DNA of 64,000 nucleotides, taken from contig NC_064233.1 in NCBI RefSeq assembly GCF_023101765.2, positions 124,001 to 188,000 of the forward strand, given 5' to 3'. Positions 1 to 10,749 of the stretch are shown here, piece after piece. This stretch comes from Spodoptera frugiperda. Its lineage: Eukaryota > Arthropoda > Insecta > Lepidoptera > Noctuidae. Numbering within the stretch: position 1 is the first letter of the stretch; each line of letters opens with the position of its first letter. The translations under genes and the position numbers were made by a program. The notes beneath the pieces were generated by a model. It did not search any database and had not been told where the DNA came from. It saw nothing but the letters and a program-made list of their open reading frames with translations.

Positions 1-91
1 AACAGAAGCGATAATTGTTGTATGTATACCTGACTAGACATTCCAACGTGATAACGACATCGGTATCCGCTCACAATGTCATTTTCGCAAA

Positions 92-450
92 ATGATATCC
101 AATTACAAAATATCAGGCGACGCATTGGGTAATTTTTGTGACTTATCCAAGGCGTTCGACTGTGTCCCTCATGATACACTGATCAGGAAGCTATCCCATT
201 ATGGAATACGAGGCAACTCTCTGGACCTACTTATCTCATACTCTGATAGGATTCAGAGAGTCGAAATTAACGGAAAAATTTCCGCCGGGTCTATTGTTAA
301 GGTGGGTGTTCCGCAGGGGTCAAATCTCGGCCCATTTTTATTTCTTATTTATATTATAGTGATTCACCTTATCTTGTAAGAGGTAACCATGGAATTGTAC
401 TGTTTGCTGATAATACCTCTTTACCATTTAAACCCAAACGTAGAAAATGA
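92..450 (+). pseudogene. Jockey-type LINE reverse transcriptase remnant, unit 1
   Basis: A reading frame of 95 codons carries RT palm motifs: DLSKAFDCV (motif A region) and GVPQGSNLGPFLFLIY (motif B region). The frame then breaks, and in another frame the next motif reads LFADNTSL. The catalytic FADD motif has therefore become FADN, and the enzyme is dead. Only the middle of the RT domain survives. The motif style matches jockey/BS-like non-LTR elements. The fragment is repeated in every array unit, so it was captured before the array expanded. Confidence 0.8.
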
Positions 451-1240
451 GTCAGTTGTCATGTAAATAGTGCTCTCCCGAAATTAGTACACTGACACAT
501 GCGTGCTGCCATCTGAATAGGTGCGGTCATACAGTTGTTGTATTTCCTCTAAAGACCACTACAGAATCCGTTTGCACGGTTTTCGGTCACGGTTTATTTG
601 AACGTCTGAGTTAGTTTTGGCCAGTCTCATCTAGTTATTTAAGAGATTGACGTGAAAAAGTGTCATCTTGTAACCTATTTGCAAAAAAATAAATATCTAT
701 AGAATTAGATTTCGTTTTCTGTCTATTTTGTAAGGAAACTTTTGAACATTACTCACGTAAATATACTGAGTAAAGCTCTACTAGTTTCGAATCTAAGATA
801 AGCAGCGTGCGCATACGCGGTAACGTCGCGCAGCCTACGTGACGTCGCGTCAGTAGGCTTAGTCTTTAGGTTACGATAGCCGACCTTATCGCTTACCTAA
901 CGCGTTCTCTTCCAGGAAACGTTTGAGCATTATAAAATACCACGCTTGCTTTAGGCGGATTAGCAATTTCAAACTTATATTATATTGGAAATAATAATTC
1001 AACACTGGACGTTATTAATGCTTTGACGGCAGAAATTGTAGAACAGTAGATTTAGGTAAAAGGTACATAAATGTATTACGAAATTTATCGATCCCGAAAA
1101 AGCATTTGATCCTAGCGAACTGGCTAACCTCCTCTAACCTTAATTTAATCTTGGAATACCACATTGACTATTTCTTTGAATGTCTGTTCCATTGAGTTCC
1201 ATTTAACAATTCGTTAAAATATGTCCTTTACAATTGAGTG
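451..1240. other. Unit spacer without recognisable gene
   Basis: No coding potential is visible. The stretch contains a short CpG-rich segment around 800-860 with CRE-like 'gacgtc' cores, and around 920-980 a decayed version of a repeat also seen near 44,100 (compare 'cacgcttgct'). The same spacer recurs in every unit between the RT remnant and the second LINE tail, with only scattered base changes. Upstream regulatory function for the gene copy is possible but not shown. Confidence 0.6.
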
Positions 1241-1372
1241 GTCACACCTGTCGATCTATATGGATTCGGGTGCTGGGCCATGAGAAAGGCGGGTGAAAGA
1301 AGTTTGCCTACAGCAGAGATGAGGATGCTGCGATGGATATGTGGCGTGATGGGACTAGACAATATAATACAC
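1241..1372 (+). pseudogene. Second LINE C-terminal remnant, unit 1
   Basis: Translation on the + strand gives a fragment with LYGFGCWAMRK and AEMRMLRWICGVMG. This is the pattern just C-terminal of the RT domain in many lepidopteran non-LTR elements (typical intact form YGSECW..., EMRMLRW). It is only about 44 codons long and has no flanking open frame. The same remnant lies at 10115-10246, 14695-14826, 19234-19365, 25032-25163, 29616-29747 and 34200-34331 in units 2 to 7. Confidence 0.7.
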
Positions 1373-1639
1373 GGCTATGTAAATGAAACTTAAGAGCAGC
1401 GCTCTCTCGTCTCTCTAAATATGGGAATCTGTACATCCCAACATACATTCTGTCTGTATATGGAACTGAAGGCTTCAAAAAGCTTCTGAGCATTTTATTG
1501 CATTAATGAACGAAAACCAATTTAATCTTGTTTTCATCATACCTTATTCTACTGGTCAATTTATTTGTAATAACTTCTTTAACAATATAAGTCAGAAAGA
1601 GATAGCCACATATGACTACACAGCAATTGATGCGTTAGA

Positions 1640-1875
1640 TAAGGACAAAATATACAATAGTGAAAAAGTGAGATAGCAAAACACAAAAGGTGTGCGTTAG
1701 AGAGAGACAGCGTATCACTTCTCCCCACCACGTATTGTATGTTGTTAACACAATACAAGTTGTAGGCTAGCAGTTCACCCGTCACTTCGCCAGTTGCTCT
1801 TGTGACATCGCACTGTATAGTCGTGTACCGAGTGTGCATCAGTATTGAAATTAATTTTGTAATCATTTAATAAAC
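1640..1875 (+). promoter_or_regulatory. Probable promoter and 5' UTR of array gene copy 1
   Basis: This stretch lies directly upstream of the exon 1 ATG at 1876. It is strongly conserved in all units, including unit 7, whose flanking sequence differs. A TCAGT at 1839-1843 resembles an arthropod initiator element and would give a 5' UTR of about 35 nt. No convincing TATA box was found. Promoter activity is inferred from position and conservation only. Confidence 0.35.
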
Positions 1876-3887
1876 ATGGTTGTCGAGAGTTTTAGCTGGA
1901 GTGAAGAAGTGGAGTCGGCCGGTATGTACCCGTAGAAATACTAAGGATTTTTTTAAATTCCTATTCGAAACAAAATCTAATTAATCTTTTCCCACAGATC
2001 CCATGATAATGGAAGAACAACGGGAGACTAGGAGAGACTCCGTCAACTCCATCGAGCCCGAGGTAAAGACTCCACAAACACCGGAGACTAAATCCTCGGT
2101 GGACGAGGAAGACGGAGCTTTAAAGGACTTGCTCCGGGTCGATGAACAATATTATCCCTTATTGGCCTTGGTATGTAACATTATATTTTCTTAAATTATT
2201 TTACTTACTAATTAATAACTGGGGACATGATTGTTAATTTATTGACTCATCTTTGTTACAGTTGGAACAATTTTCCCCTGAAGACGACGGCATCCAATTC
2301 AACATAAAGTTGAAACAGTTTGAGACTACAATGTCATCCATGTGTCCGGACGACTCGCGTGTGCAGTAAGTATTTATCTATTTCTTTTTTTTTCAAATTA
2401 TATCTTCTACTAGTATCTTATTCTCATCGTGTCCCGTAAATATTACTAATAATTTTATTTTACTTTGTCTAGACAAGCATTCGCGACGTTCCGCGCGGCG
2501 GCCCTGCGGTGCCCGGTGATGGCGCGTAAGCTGGCCGCAGTGGGTGTTTCGTTCACTCGCCAGCAGAACAAGCCACTGCTTCGTAGAACCCTCCTTAATG
2601 TCGTCATGCAGGACACTTTCTCCAGTAAGTACCCTTTCCCAAGATCTATTTACCCCTTTGAATTCAGTTCACCCGGTTTTACCGCAATCCCCTCGAATTG
2701 AACTTCTGCTCGAAGCTTCGTAAAAACTTCTTAAGGAATATATCAAATAAATAATTGTCATCTTCTTCAACAGAACTGGACGTGCTACAGCGCTCAAATC
2801 CGCTGTTCCTCGTCAACGCTGCGAATCTGATGGGGGATTACTTCGCCAACGCTCGCCTCAGTAACGGCGACAAGCTTCACTTTCTAGCTGAGCCACTACT
2901 GCAATACTTGCGTGCTTTACTCGCCGCCCATGATACACGTGCACATCACAGTCTCGCTGCACAAGTAAGTTTCAAACGAACATTTATTATTTTGTAAAAA
3001 ATGCTGTTTTATTGCCAAACACATACATTCATTGTTTAGTAACATTGTGACAGCTAAGCAGATTAAAATACTAATATGTAACTTTCTTTTGTCCACAGTT
3101 AATGCAAAACGGTCGCGAGCTACTCTCCGTAGTAGCTCAAGAGATGGACGAGCTCTCGGTCTCGATCCGTCTCCGTCTGCTCTCGTCCCCACCAGTCAGC
3201 ACAACGTGGCTACTACTCTCCGCAGACCTTTGCCTCAACAAGTTTCTTCCCCTACCGACTACGCTGCAACAGTTTTACACCGCTCATCTGGTAACAACCA
3301 CGGAAGAAAATGTCAGTGAAGCCAGCTATAGATGTTGGAAGAAAAGCCCCGAGAAGAACGAGAATAAACCAGATGCTGCGGCGCTTGCAGAAGAAGTCAG
3401 TCAAAGTATATCTCAGATTAGTCTGCGTAATAATGAGGACACGAAGCCTAAGAAAGAACCAATCTCAGTTAGCCAAGATACATGGACAGGTGATGATACC
3501 TTAAGGAAAAGATACGACCTTAACTCTTGGCGGCAAACAGAAGAGACGAGAATAAAGGCTAATGACTGCCAACAAGGGGGGGATATCTTCCAAAGTCACC
3601 CCGAAAGAAATGTGTCTCAGGCCCCAGAAAAGCCAAAATTAGGCGTTGGAGCTAGGTTATTGAGACTTAGAGCCCTCTCAAAGGAATCAATCTCAGTCAG
3701 CGAAGACACATGGTCAGGACCCGACTCCCGCCCGCCGCACATAAGTATGAGATCACGAAAGGGGAGGATTAATGGAAAGAAAGACGGAACAACAGCCAAG
3801 GCGACCCCAAGACGCCATGTCGCCGAAGTACCGCGCAGCGCCAAATACTGGGGCCACGACGACCGATGCGTCAAACATTATAGTTAG
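1876..3887 (+). CDS. MIF4G-like protein, array copy 1 (six exons)
   Basis: Exons: 1876-1921, 1998-2170, 2262-2365, 2473-2624, 2774-2964 and 3099-3887. All five introns have GT..AG borders and matching phases, giving 484 residues. The start is the ATG opening MVVESFSWSEEVESA. Residues ~16-60 are acidic and Ser/Thr/Pro-rich. Residues ~60-286 form a leucine-rich helical repeat region that I read as a MIF4G-like domain, related to MIF4GD/CTIF/PAIP1. Its layout is similar, including the 'ELLSVVAQEMDELSVSIRLR' helix and a terminal LQQFYTAHL. The tail (~287-484) is disordered and hydrophilic, with RYDLNSWRQ at 360-368 and KYWGHDDRC at 471-479. A cytoplasmic role in mRNA translation or stability would follow from the family but is inference. 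An AATAAA at 4057 is the likely poly(A) signal. Confidence 0.8.
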
Positions 3888-4532
3888 TAGGAATGTCTTG
3901 TATGTATGTATGTAAATAATTATTAATTTAGGGAATTGTACAAATGAAATTGTTAATTAAACCAAAAATGTTATAAATGTTGTTTATATTACTTATGAAA
4001 TGTATTAAATAGTTGTAAAATAATTATACTTTAATGTAATGTAATAATAATCAATGAATAAAATAATTTTTGATAACTTCAAATTCGATATTTTCTATAA
4101 AACCCCTTATTCCTGACACAGCTAAGGAATACAAATTCAACATTCTGTAAGTTTCACTTCATAATAGACTCATAAACAACTATTAGCATTAGTCTTATCG
4201 TATTTTATAGAAAAGGTTATTTTTAATTCGTACCACACGATGCTACGGCGTAGCAGGTGATACTACGGTGTAGTAAAATCTGACGAAATAGACTGTAGTT
4301 TAGACTTGTTTACACTTGTTTGCCATCACGAGCATTACCAAAGCCTTGTTCCAAAGTTTCCTCACAAACCAAAAAGAAAACGAAATCTAATTCTATAGAC
4401 AAGACAGTGGACGCACTTACACCCCTGTTTCACCATAATTTCCGAGAATATAGCGCCCGTATGAAGCCGGGGTGTATTGTTAGTACGTAGGGAAGCGTGG
4501 GAAAGTAGATAAGGTGTAGACCAAATCTTATA
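3888..4532 (+). other. 3' UTR and 3' flank of array unit 1
   Basis: This AT-rich 3' end carries AATAAA at 4057-4062. It is followed by paired near-palindromes: tgctacGgcgtagca, then tactacGgtgtagta (4246-4275). Next comes a LINE-derived segment ('tttcaccataatttcc...') that reappears twice around 39,160 and 39,680. No gene is visible. The same flank closes units 2, 3, 5 and 6. Confidence 0.6.
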
Positions 4533-4771
4533 CAGTATGTGTATCGCTCTTATCCAATAATTTATACTATAAAGTAGTACTATTACATAGAAGTACAATC
4601 CAACAAAAATGTAAACAAAAACCTTAAATTAAAAAAGTGAAATTTTCAAACAAAACAAATAATAAAATAAATTCAAAGAAGTGTAACACTCCGTGTATCA
4701 ACGTACCTTGACCCCAGAAGAGCGGCAACATTGCGTCTCGTCTGCGTTCGGGCGCGTGTGGCGCGGCGCGG

Positions 4772-4801
4772 TGGCACACACACACACACACACACACACA
4801 C
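4772..4801. repeat. (CA)n microsatellite
   Basis: An uninterrupted CA dinucleotide run lies about 120 bp beyond the 3' end of the transposase frame. A second (CA)n run at about 6038-6053 sits at its 5' end. The two runs bracket the transposase gene. Confidence 0.95.
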
Positions 4802-4921
4802 GATGACATGCCGGCTCATTCACTCTGCTTATTGAGTTGTTGTGATCAATGATCATGGATTATCTTTGGAGGCTACCCTTGCGAATGCGATTTCTCGCCA
4901 CTAAAAGTTACAACTCGCCAG

Positions 4922-6025
4922 TTAAATTTTTAAATGTTCAATGTGTCCACCACGGTTTTGGACACATAAGTTATATCGCCGTACGATATTGTGTCGAACC
5001 CTGCGCAATAAATTTCGGTCAGGATCCAAGGCCATTGTTTTTAATTTATCGAAAGCGTCGACAATCCGTGTTCGGAGCTCAGCTTCACTTTCTGATACCC
5101 TCGCGTAAACTTCATTTTTAATGAATCCCCATAAAAAAAAGTCCAGGCGTGTTAGGTCGGGTGATCGTGCCGGCCATCTTTGGGGACCAAAGCGCCCAAT
5201 CCATTGGTCACCAAACATTATGTTCAGCCGCTCTCTTGCAAGGAGTACGGAGTGTGGAGGAGCTCCGTCCAACTGGAACCATACCCTTGAGTTTGCTGCC
5301 ACAGACAATCCATCTAAATACTCAGAAATTGGACCGTCACAGAGTTCTAAGAACTTCTGAGCATTCAGATTTCCGTCAATGAAGAACGGACCCACTATGT
5401 TTTCTCCGTGAATGCCGGCCCAAACATTTACGGAAAACCAGTACTGATGCGCTGATTCCCTTATTAAGTGGGGATTGGTATGGCTCCAGTGTCGCATGGT
5501 CTGTCGGTTCCACATGCCGTTTCGAGTAAATGTGCTTTCGTCTGTCCAAAACACATTTCTCACGAAATGTTGGTCTTGAGCAATCCGGTCTAACACCCAG
5601 CGACAATACATTTCTCTCACGGGCTTGTCACGTGGCAGCAGCGCCTGCACCTTACAGTACTTGTACGGACGTACTTTGTCCTTTTTGAGGATTCGGTGTA
5701 TCGTCCGATGGTGTACGTGAAACGTACGCCCTGCTTGCCTAAGACTGCAGGTTGGATTATTACGAAAATGGGTTAAAACCCTTTGTTCCAAGTTCGATGA
5801 AGTTTGCTGTCCAGCAACTCCATCATGGGTATTAGGCATCAGCGGCTGATTGTCTCTGAGTCTTTGTACAGCACTAATAATTGTACGAACATCAGTCGGG
5901 CAGTGACGAGATGCTCCGTATCTCTCTCGATAAGTCCGCAGAGTCAACGCTGCATTCTGATGACATTCACCGTACATCAAAATCATGTCCGTGTACTCTG
6001 CAGCACTGTAATAATGTCGCGGCAT
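4922..6025 (-). CDS. Tc1/mariner superfamily transposase (DD41D, DUF4817-type N-terminus)
   Basis: One open frame encodes 367 residues, starting at the Met of MPRHYYSAAEYTDMILMYG. An in-frame upstream extension is just translated (CA)n repeat, so I reject it. The N-terminus is a helix-turn-helix of the DUF4817 kind. A second HTH follows near SLRQAGRTFHVHHRTIHRIL. The DDE-fold catalytic triad is intact: WTDEST, QLDGAPPH and SPDLTRLDFF, with 41 residues between the second and third Asp (DD41D, as reported for rosa/Visitor-type groups). It would cut and paste DNA at TA targets in the nucleus. There is no stop or frameshift, so it may be young. Whether the surrounding TIRs belong to this transposase is an inference from position. 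Confidence 0.88.
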   Translation of the reverse strand: MPRHYYSAAEYTDMILMYGECHQNAALTLRTYRERYGASRHCPTDVRTIISAVQRLRDNQPLMPNTHDGVAGQQTSSNLEQRVLTHFRNNPTCSLRQAGRTFHVHHRTIHRILKKDKVRPYKYCKVQALLPRDKPVREMYCRWVLDRIAQDQHFVRNVFWTDESTFTRNGMWNRQTMRHWSHTNPHLIRESAHQYWFSVNVWAGIHGENIVGPFFIDGNLNAQKFLELCDGPISEYLDGLSVAANSRVWFQLDGAPPHSVLLARERLNIMFGDQWIGRFGPQRWPARSPDLTRLDFFLWGFIKNEVYARVSESEAELRTRIVDAFDKLKTMALDPDRNLLRRVRHNIVRRYNLCVQNRGGHIEHLKI

Positions 6026-6053
6026 TTCGGCACAACACACACACACACACACT

Positions 6054-6711
6054 AAAAAGTAAAATAAACGAAAATTACCTAAATTACACAATTAACTAAA
6101 ATACTAATGTTAGTGTCTATTTCACAGTAAAAAAACGAAATAATAATAAAACTAAGAACTAAACGAAAAACTAATAACAACAGTTGAACACAACGCGCGC
6201 GTAATCCACCGAAGGTTGCGAAAAGCACACACACTATCCCGGAAGGCTAGCAGTGAACTGATGAATCGGCGCGTGCCAAAAGCTCACGGCGCCGGCGTGG
6301 CGGCTTTACTCAAAACAAACGCGGCGTACCGAAAGGGTACATACCCCTTTTACGATGCCGCCGCGCGCGCCGCTTGTCTTCTGCGAAAAGCCGTCAAAAG
6401 AAACCGACCGCACAGCGCTTCTACTAATCCTTTTCTCTGTTACATTTTCAACTTTATTGTATTGACATAAAGTCGAAAATCCATTTGACATATTGGAGTA
6501 GGTTGATCTGCTGGCCAATGTATCTACTACTATTAGTTTTGTTTCGCTGATGTTAATACTTCTATTTATTTACGTAATCTTATTACTAATTTATTAAAGA
6601 TCTTTGAAAAATAAATATTCGCAATTTTTTATGGGATAGGTCGGAAAACGAACGTTCGTTTCATCAATTGGCGCCGGCGCGGCGGCGTGGCCAAGGAACA
6701 ACCGCCGCAAC
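6054..6711. other. Non-coding part of the 4.3-kb insertion
   Basis: No gene is recognised. It includes GC-rich stretches around 6190-6300, 6355-6375 and 6670-6700, with AT-rich sequence between. It could hold the transposase promoter, because it lies upstream of the minus-strand gene. I see no conserved element to confirm that. Confidence 0.4.
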
Positions 6712-7409
6712 TAGGGTTGCCTACCATACTTTCTAATAACGTAACGTATCTTACTTTGTTTTTGGTAATTATACTTTATGCGTTTACATTTAAATAAAGT
6801 TTGCAAAAATACTTTATTTTCAATCAACCTTTACTGTGATGCATAAACAAAATACACATTATGTTTACTTAAAGTTTTTTTTTTCTTCTTTAGCATTAAT
6901 AGTTTATAATCATTAAACGAAATATTAGAATGACTGAGAATGATATTAGACTGTGACATTTATACAAATATCACTCAATTCACTTGCTATAAATGAAATA
7001 AAACAAAACCCACGTCATTTCATTTCTGTACAATTTTGTCGATAGCGAGTGAATAGTCAGCTTTCACTAAAAAAGTTGTGCAGACATAATTCTAAAGTAG
7101 GCAGCAGGTAGACAAAAGTTTAATTAAAAACGATTTGTTTATTTTTTTCAATTTAAATGTTGATTATCAAACAAGTTTTATTTATTTATTAACATCAAAA
7201 TGAAAGTTTACAGCGGGAGCCAAAACACTTACATTCTAGGATACAAAAAAAATAATAAACGTAAACCTATCACAATTCATTTACTGTGATAAAGATAACA
7301 AAAAATTGTTAACACACAAAAAAGTTTTTAAGCACTAAAAACATCAAATTTGAAAAATCCCTTTTTTTCTCATACATTTTTTTCCTAAGTTCAGAAGTTG
7401 GCAACCCTA
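6712..7409. mobile_element. Nested hAT-type MITE with 8-bp target duplication
   Basis: The ends read TAGGGTTGCC... and ...GGCAACCCTA, inverted repeats of 10 bp that extend imperfectly. The element is flanked by a perfect 8-bp direct repeat, gccgcaac (6704-6711 and 7410-7417). An 8-bp duplication and a TAGGGTTGCC-like terminus fit the hAT superfamily. The 698-bp AT-rich interior has no coding frame, so it is non-autonomous. It lies inside the 4.3-kb Tc1/mariner-type insertion and is therefore younger. Confidence 0.82.
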
Positions 7410-7646
7410 GCCGCAACGCCGAATGAGTTACAAGTAGGTAGACATGGGTGTTATCTGCCGTTGTGGCTACTCTTGATAACTATTATCTACCCGATATTTG
7501 GTTGCAATAATATTTTGAATTACCGATGATGAATAAGGGTATTAAAACTGACTACTTCGCTTCATTATTTACTGACAACGAGTGCGAGTCAACTAGACGA
7601 TATTCGCACTATCGCTATCTTCTCTTTCTTACATGTGTCATATTCA

Positions 7647-8108
7647 GCTTAGTTAGAAACGTAAATAAATACGTACTCGATACGAATGTCAAACATCATA
7701 CAGAAATTCATAATTTAGTTAATTTTGATTAATAATTTGGAGAATTGGTAAAAGTGCCATCTATGGAAAAATGCCGAACTAGTAAGTACATCATCGATAT
7801 TCGTGTGCTGCCGTGTGGTTGGTGTAGGAACTACTTCGTAGTTTGTTTGAAAACAAAACAGTTTATACTATAAAAGCTTAGTTAGAAACGTAAATAAATA
7901 CGTACTTTGACTCATTAATTCGTTACGAATGTCAAACATACAGAAATTCATAATTTAGTTAATTTTGATTAATAATTTGGAGAATTGGTAAAAGTGCCAT
8001 CTATGGAAAAATGCCGAACTAGTAAGTACATCATCGATATTCGTGACTGTGCTGCCGTGTGGTTGGTGTAGGAACTACTTCGTAGTTTATTTGAAAACAA
8101 AACAGTTT
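7647..8108. repeat. 229-bp tandem duplication (two copies)
   Basis: The copies begin at 7647 and 7876 with the same 'gcttagttagaaacg'. They run in parallel through 'agaattggtaaaagtgccat' and 'gttggtgtaggaactacttc' with a few small indels. No coding frame spans them. They lie inside the 4.3-kb insertion. Confidence 0.85.
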
Positions 8109-8963
8109 AAACTTGAGCTTTACGCGGAATTTTGTTATGATTTGTTTTCTGAGTGCAAGTAAATACTTAAATTGTGATTGTAACTGTAAATTAATTATTA
8201 TTATGAAAATTTGTGGCAGTAAACTCTGTGCTTGTGGTGTTTAATGAATTAAATACGTGAGAAATCCACGTTGTCGTTTAAAGAAAACATTTTAAAGACG
8301 GATGTGTGTGTGTGTTTGCCCGGATTAGGCGTAACCCAAAAAGGTAATTTTATTCGTTCTTGTCATAATAAAAGTATTGTAACTAGTTGTAGTTGCAGGT
8401 TGTGTGCACACAGGTTATGAAATGCGTTTTCTTATTTTCAAATTAAATGGAGTAAAGAACTTAATTTGGTACCTACAATGTTAATTAAAGATTTATTGCG
8501 ATTATTTCGTATAAAATACGGATTGGTGGACGATGATGTACGTATAATCTTATTTTGGGTCTAGTTAGGTTATAAGAATTGGTATAATAGCTACCAATTC
8601 TTTTCCCATTTTGCGAACCAAAACAGAAGAGCGGCAACGTCGCGTAGTGCAGTCATTGACCCGTGTCGTGTTTACAAAGAGTGTTTACATTTGCTCAAAA
8701 AGAAAAATGCAATTTTTGGCTTAACTACTGGGCCATTTTGGCTCATTTTTTGCACATTGTCAGTATAGACGATAATAAATATGGTAGAAAAAAAAATGGA
8801 TAAGAGTCTTATCCATACGGTATATTGTGGTACCTATTTGTTAAACAATGATCGATTTGGTAGTTTCTTGGAAACAGAAGCGATAATTGTTGTATGTATA
8901 CCTGACTAGACATTCCAACGTGATAACGACATCGGTATCCGCTCACAATGTCATTTTCGCAAA

Positions 8964-9324
8964 ATGATATCCAATTACAAAATATCAGGCGACGCATTGG
9001 GTAATTTTTGTGACTTATCCAAGGCGTTCGACTGTGTGTCCCTCATGATACACTGATCAGGAAGCTATCCCATTATGGAATACGAGGCAACTCTCTGGAC
9101 CTACTTATCTCATACTCTGATAGGATTCAGAGAGTCGAAATTAACGGAAAAATTTCCGTCGGGTCTATTGTTAAGGTGGGTGTTCCGCAGGGGTCAAATC
9201 TCGGCCCATTTTTATTTCTTATTTATATTATAGTGATTCACCTTATCTTGTAAGAGGTAACCATGGAATTGTACTGTTTGCTGATAATATCTCTTTACCA
9301 TTTAAACCCAAACGTAGAAAATGA
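8964..9324 (+). pseudogene. Jockey-type RT remnant, unit 2
   Basis: This is the same RT palm fragment as in unit 1. An extra GT inside the codons for DCV shifts the frame, so the open frame is lost even locally. Units 6 and 7 share this insertion, while units 1, 3, 4 and 5 do not. Confidence 0.8.
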
Positions 9325-10749
9325 GTCAGTTGTCATGTAAATAGTGCTCTCCCGAAATTAGTACACTGACACATGCGTGCTGCCATCTGAATAGGTGCGG
9401 TCATACAGTTGTTGTATTTCCTCTAAAGACCACTACAGAATCCGTTTGCACGGTTTTCGGTCACGGTTTATTTGAACGTCTGAGTTAGTTTTGGCCAGTC
9501 TCATCTAGTTATTTAAGAGATTGACGTGAAAAAGTGTCATCTTGTAACCTATTTGCAAAAAAATAAATATCTATAGAATTAGATTTCGTTTTCTGTCTAT
9601 TTTGTAAGGAAACTTTTGAACATTACTCACGTAAATATACTGAGTAAAGCTCTACTAGTTTCGAATCTAAGATAAGCAGCGTGCGCATACGCGGTAACGT
9701 CGCGCAGCCTACGTGACGTCGCGTCAGTAGGCTTAGTCTTTAGGTTACGATAGCCGACCTTATCGCTTACCTAACGCGTTCTCTTCCAGGAAACGTTTGA
9801 GCATTATAAAATACCACGCTTGCTTTAGGCGGATTAGCAATTTCAAACTTATATTATATTGGAAATAATAATTCAACACTGGACGTTATTAATGCTTTGA
9901 CGGCAGAAATTGTAGAACAGTAGATTTAGGTAAAAGGTACATAAATGTATTACGAAATTTATCGATCCCGAAAAAGCATTTGATCCTAGCGAACTGGCTA
10001 ACCTCCTCTAACCTTAATTTAATCTTGGAATACCACATTGACTATTTCTTTGAATGTCTGTTCCATTGAGTTCCATTTAACAATTCGTTAAAATATGTCC
10101 TTTACAATTGAGTGGTCACACCTGTCGATCTATATGGATTCGGGTGCTGGGCCATGAGAAAGGCGGGTGAAAGAAGTTTGCCTACAGCAGAGATGAGGAT
10201 GCTGCGATGGATATGTGGCGTGATGGGACTAGACAATATAATACACGGCTATGTAAATGAAACTTAAGAGCAGCGCTCTCTCGTCTCTCTAAATATGGGA
10301 ATCTGTACATCCCAACATACATTCTGTCTGTATATGGAACTGAAGGCTTCAAAAAGCTTCTGAGCATTTTATTGCATTAATGAACGAAAACCAATTTAAT
10401 CTTGTTTTCATCATACCTTATTCTACTGGTCAATTTATTTGTAATAACTTCTTTAACAATATAAGTCAGAAAGAGATAGCCACATATGACTACACAGCAA
10501 TTGATGCGTTAGATAAGGACAAAATATACAATAGTGAAAAAGTGAGATAGCAAAACACAAAAGGTGTGCGTTAGAGAGAGACAGCGTATCACTTCTCCCC
10601 ACCACGTATTGTATGTTGTTAACACAATACAAGTTGTAGGCTAGCAGTTCACCCGTCACTTCGCCAGTTGCTCTTGTGACATCGCACTGTATAGTCGTGT
10701 ACCGAGTGTGCATCAGTATTGAAATTAATTTTGTAATCATTTAATAAAC

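Larger units (their letters stand above)
1..4532 (+). repeat. Array unit 1 (5' end outside window)
   Basis: This is the first visible unit of the head-to-tail array. The window opens inside it, about 50 bases past the point where unit 2 begins (8821). It contains a reverse transcriptase remnant, a second LINE tail, one complete gene copy, and a 3' flank ending in a TATA run. Base-by-base reading shows near identity with units 2, 3, 5 and 6. The unit is cut off at its 3' junction by the TA-flanked insertion at 4533-8820. Removing that insertion and one TA restores the same 4584-bp period seen between units 5 and 6. Confidence 0.9.
4533..8820 (-). mobile_element. TA-flanked Tc1/mariner-type insertion carrying a DD41D transposase
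   Basis: Units 3 to 7 preserve the uninterrupted junction 'cttatatattgtgg'. Here it is split by 4,288 bp with a TA on each side (4531-4532, 8821-8822), the Tc1/mariner signature. The ends are imperfect inverted repeats: CAGTATG...CTCTTATCCA on the left and, read inward from the right, CCGTATG...CTCTTATCCA (about 18 of 24 positions agree). The element contains the transposase gene at 4922-6025, a (CA)n tract near each end of that gene, a nested hAT MITE and a 229-bp tandem duplication. At 4.3 kb it is long for the superfamily. The transposase could instead be a separate nested insertion. Confidence 0.7.

Noticed and set aside
1579..1866. A 95-codon minus-strand frame repeated in every unit (also 10453, 15033, 19572, 25370, 29954)
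   Set aside because: It is conserved only because the whole unit is duplicated. It overlaps the 5' UTR of the real gene, has no recognisable domain, and changes in unit 7 without signs of constraint.
3032..3319. A + strand frame overlapping exon 6 in another phase, repeated in all units
   Set aside because: It begins inside intron 5 and runs out of frame through a well-supported exon, so it is a shadow frame.
6026..6091. An N-terminal extension of the DD41D transposase
   Set aside because: It is translated (CA)n microsatellite plus flanking sequence and is not part of the family's N-terminus, which starts at the internal Met.
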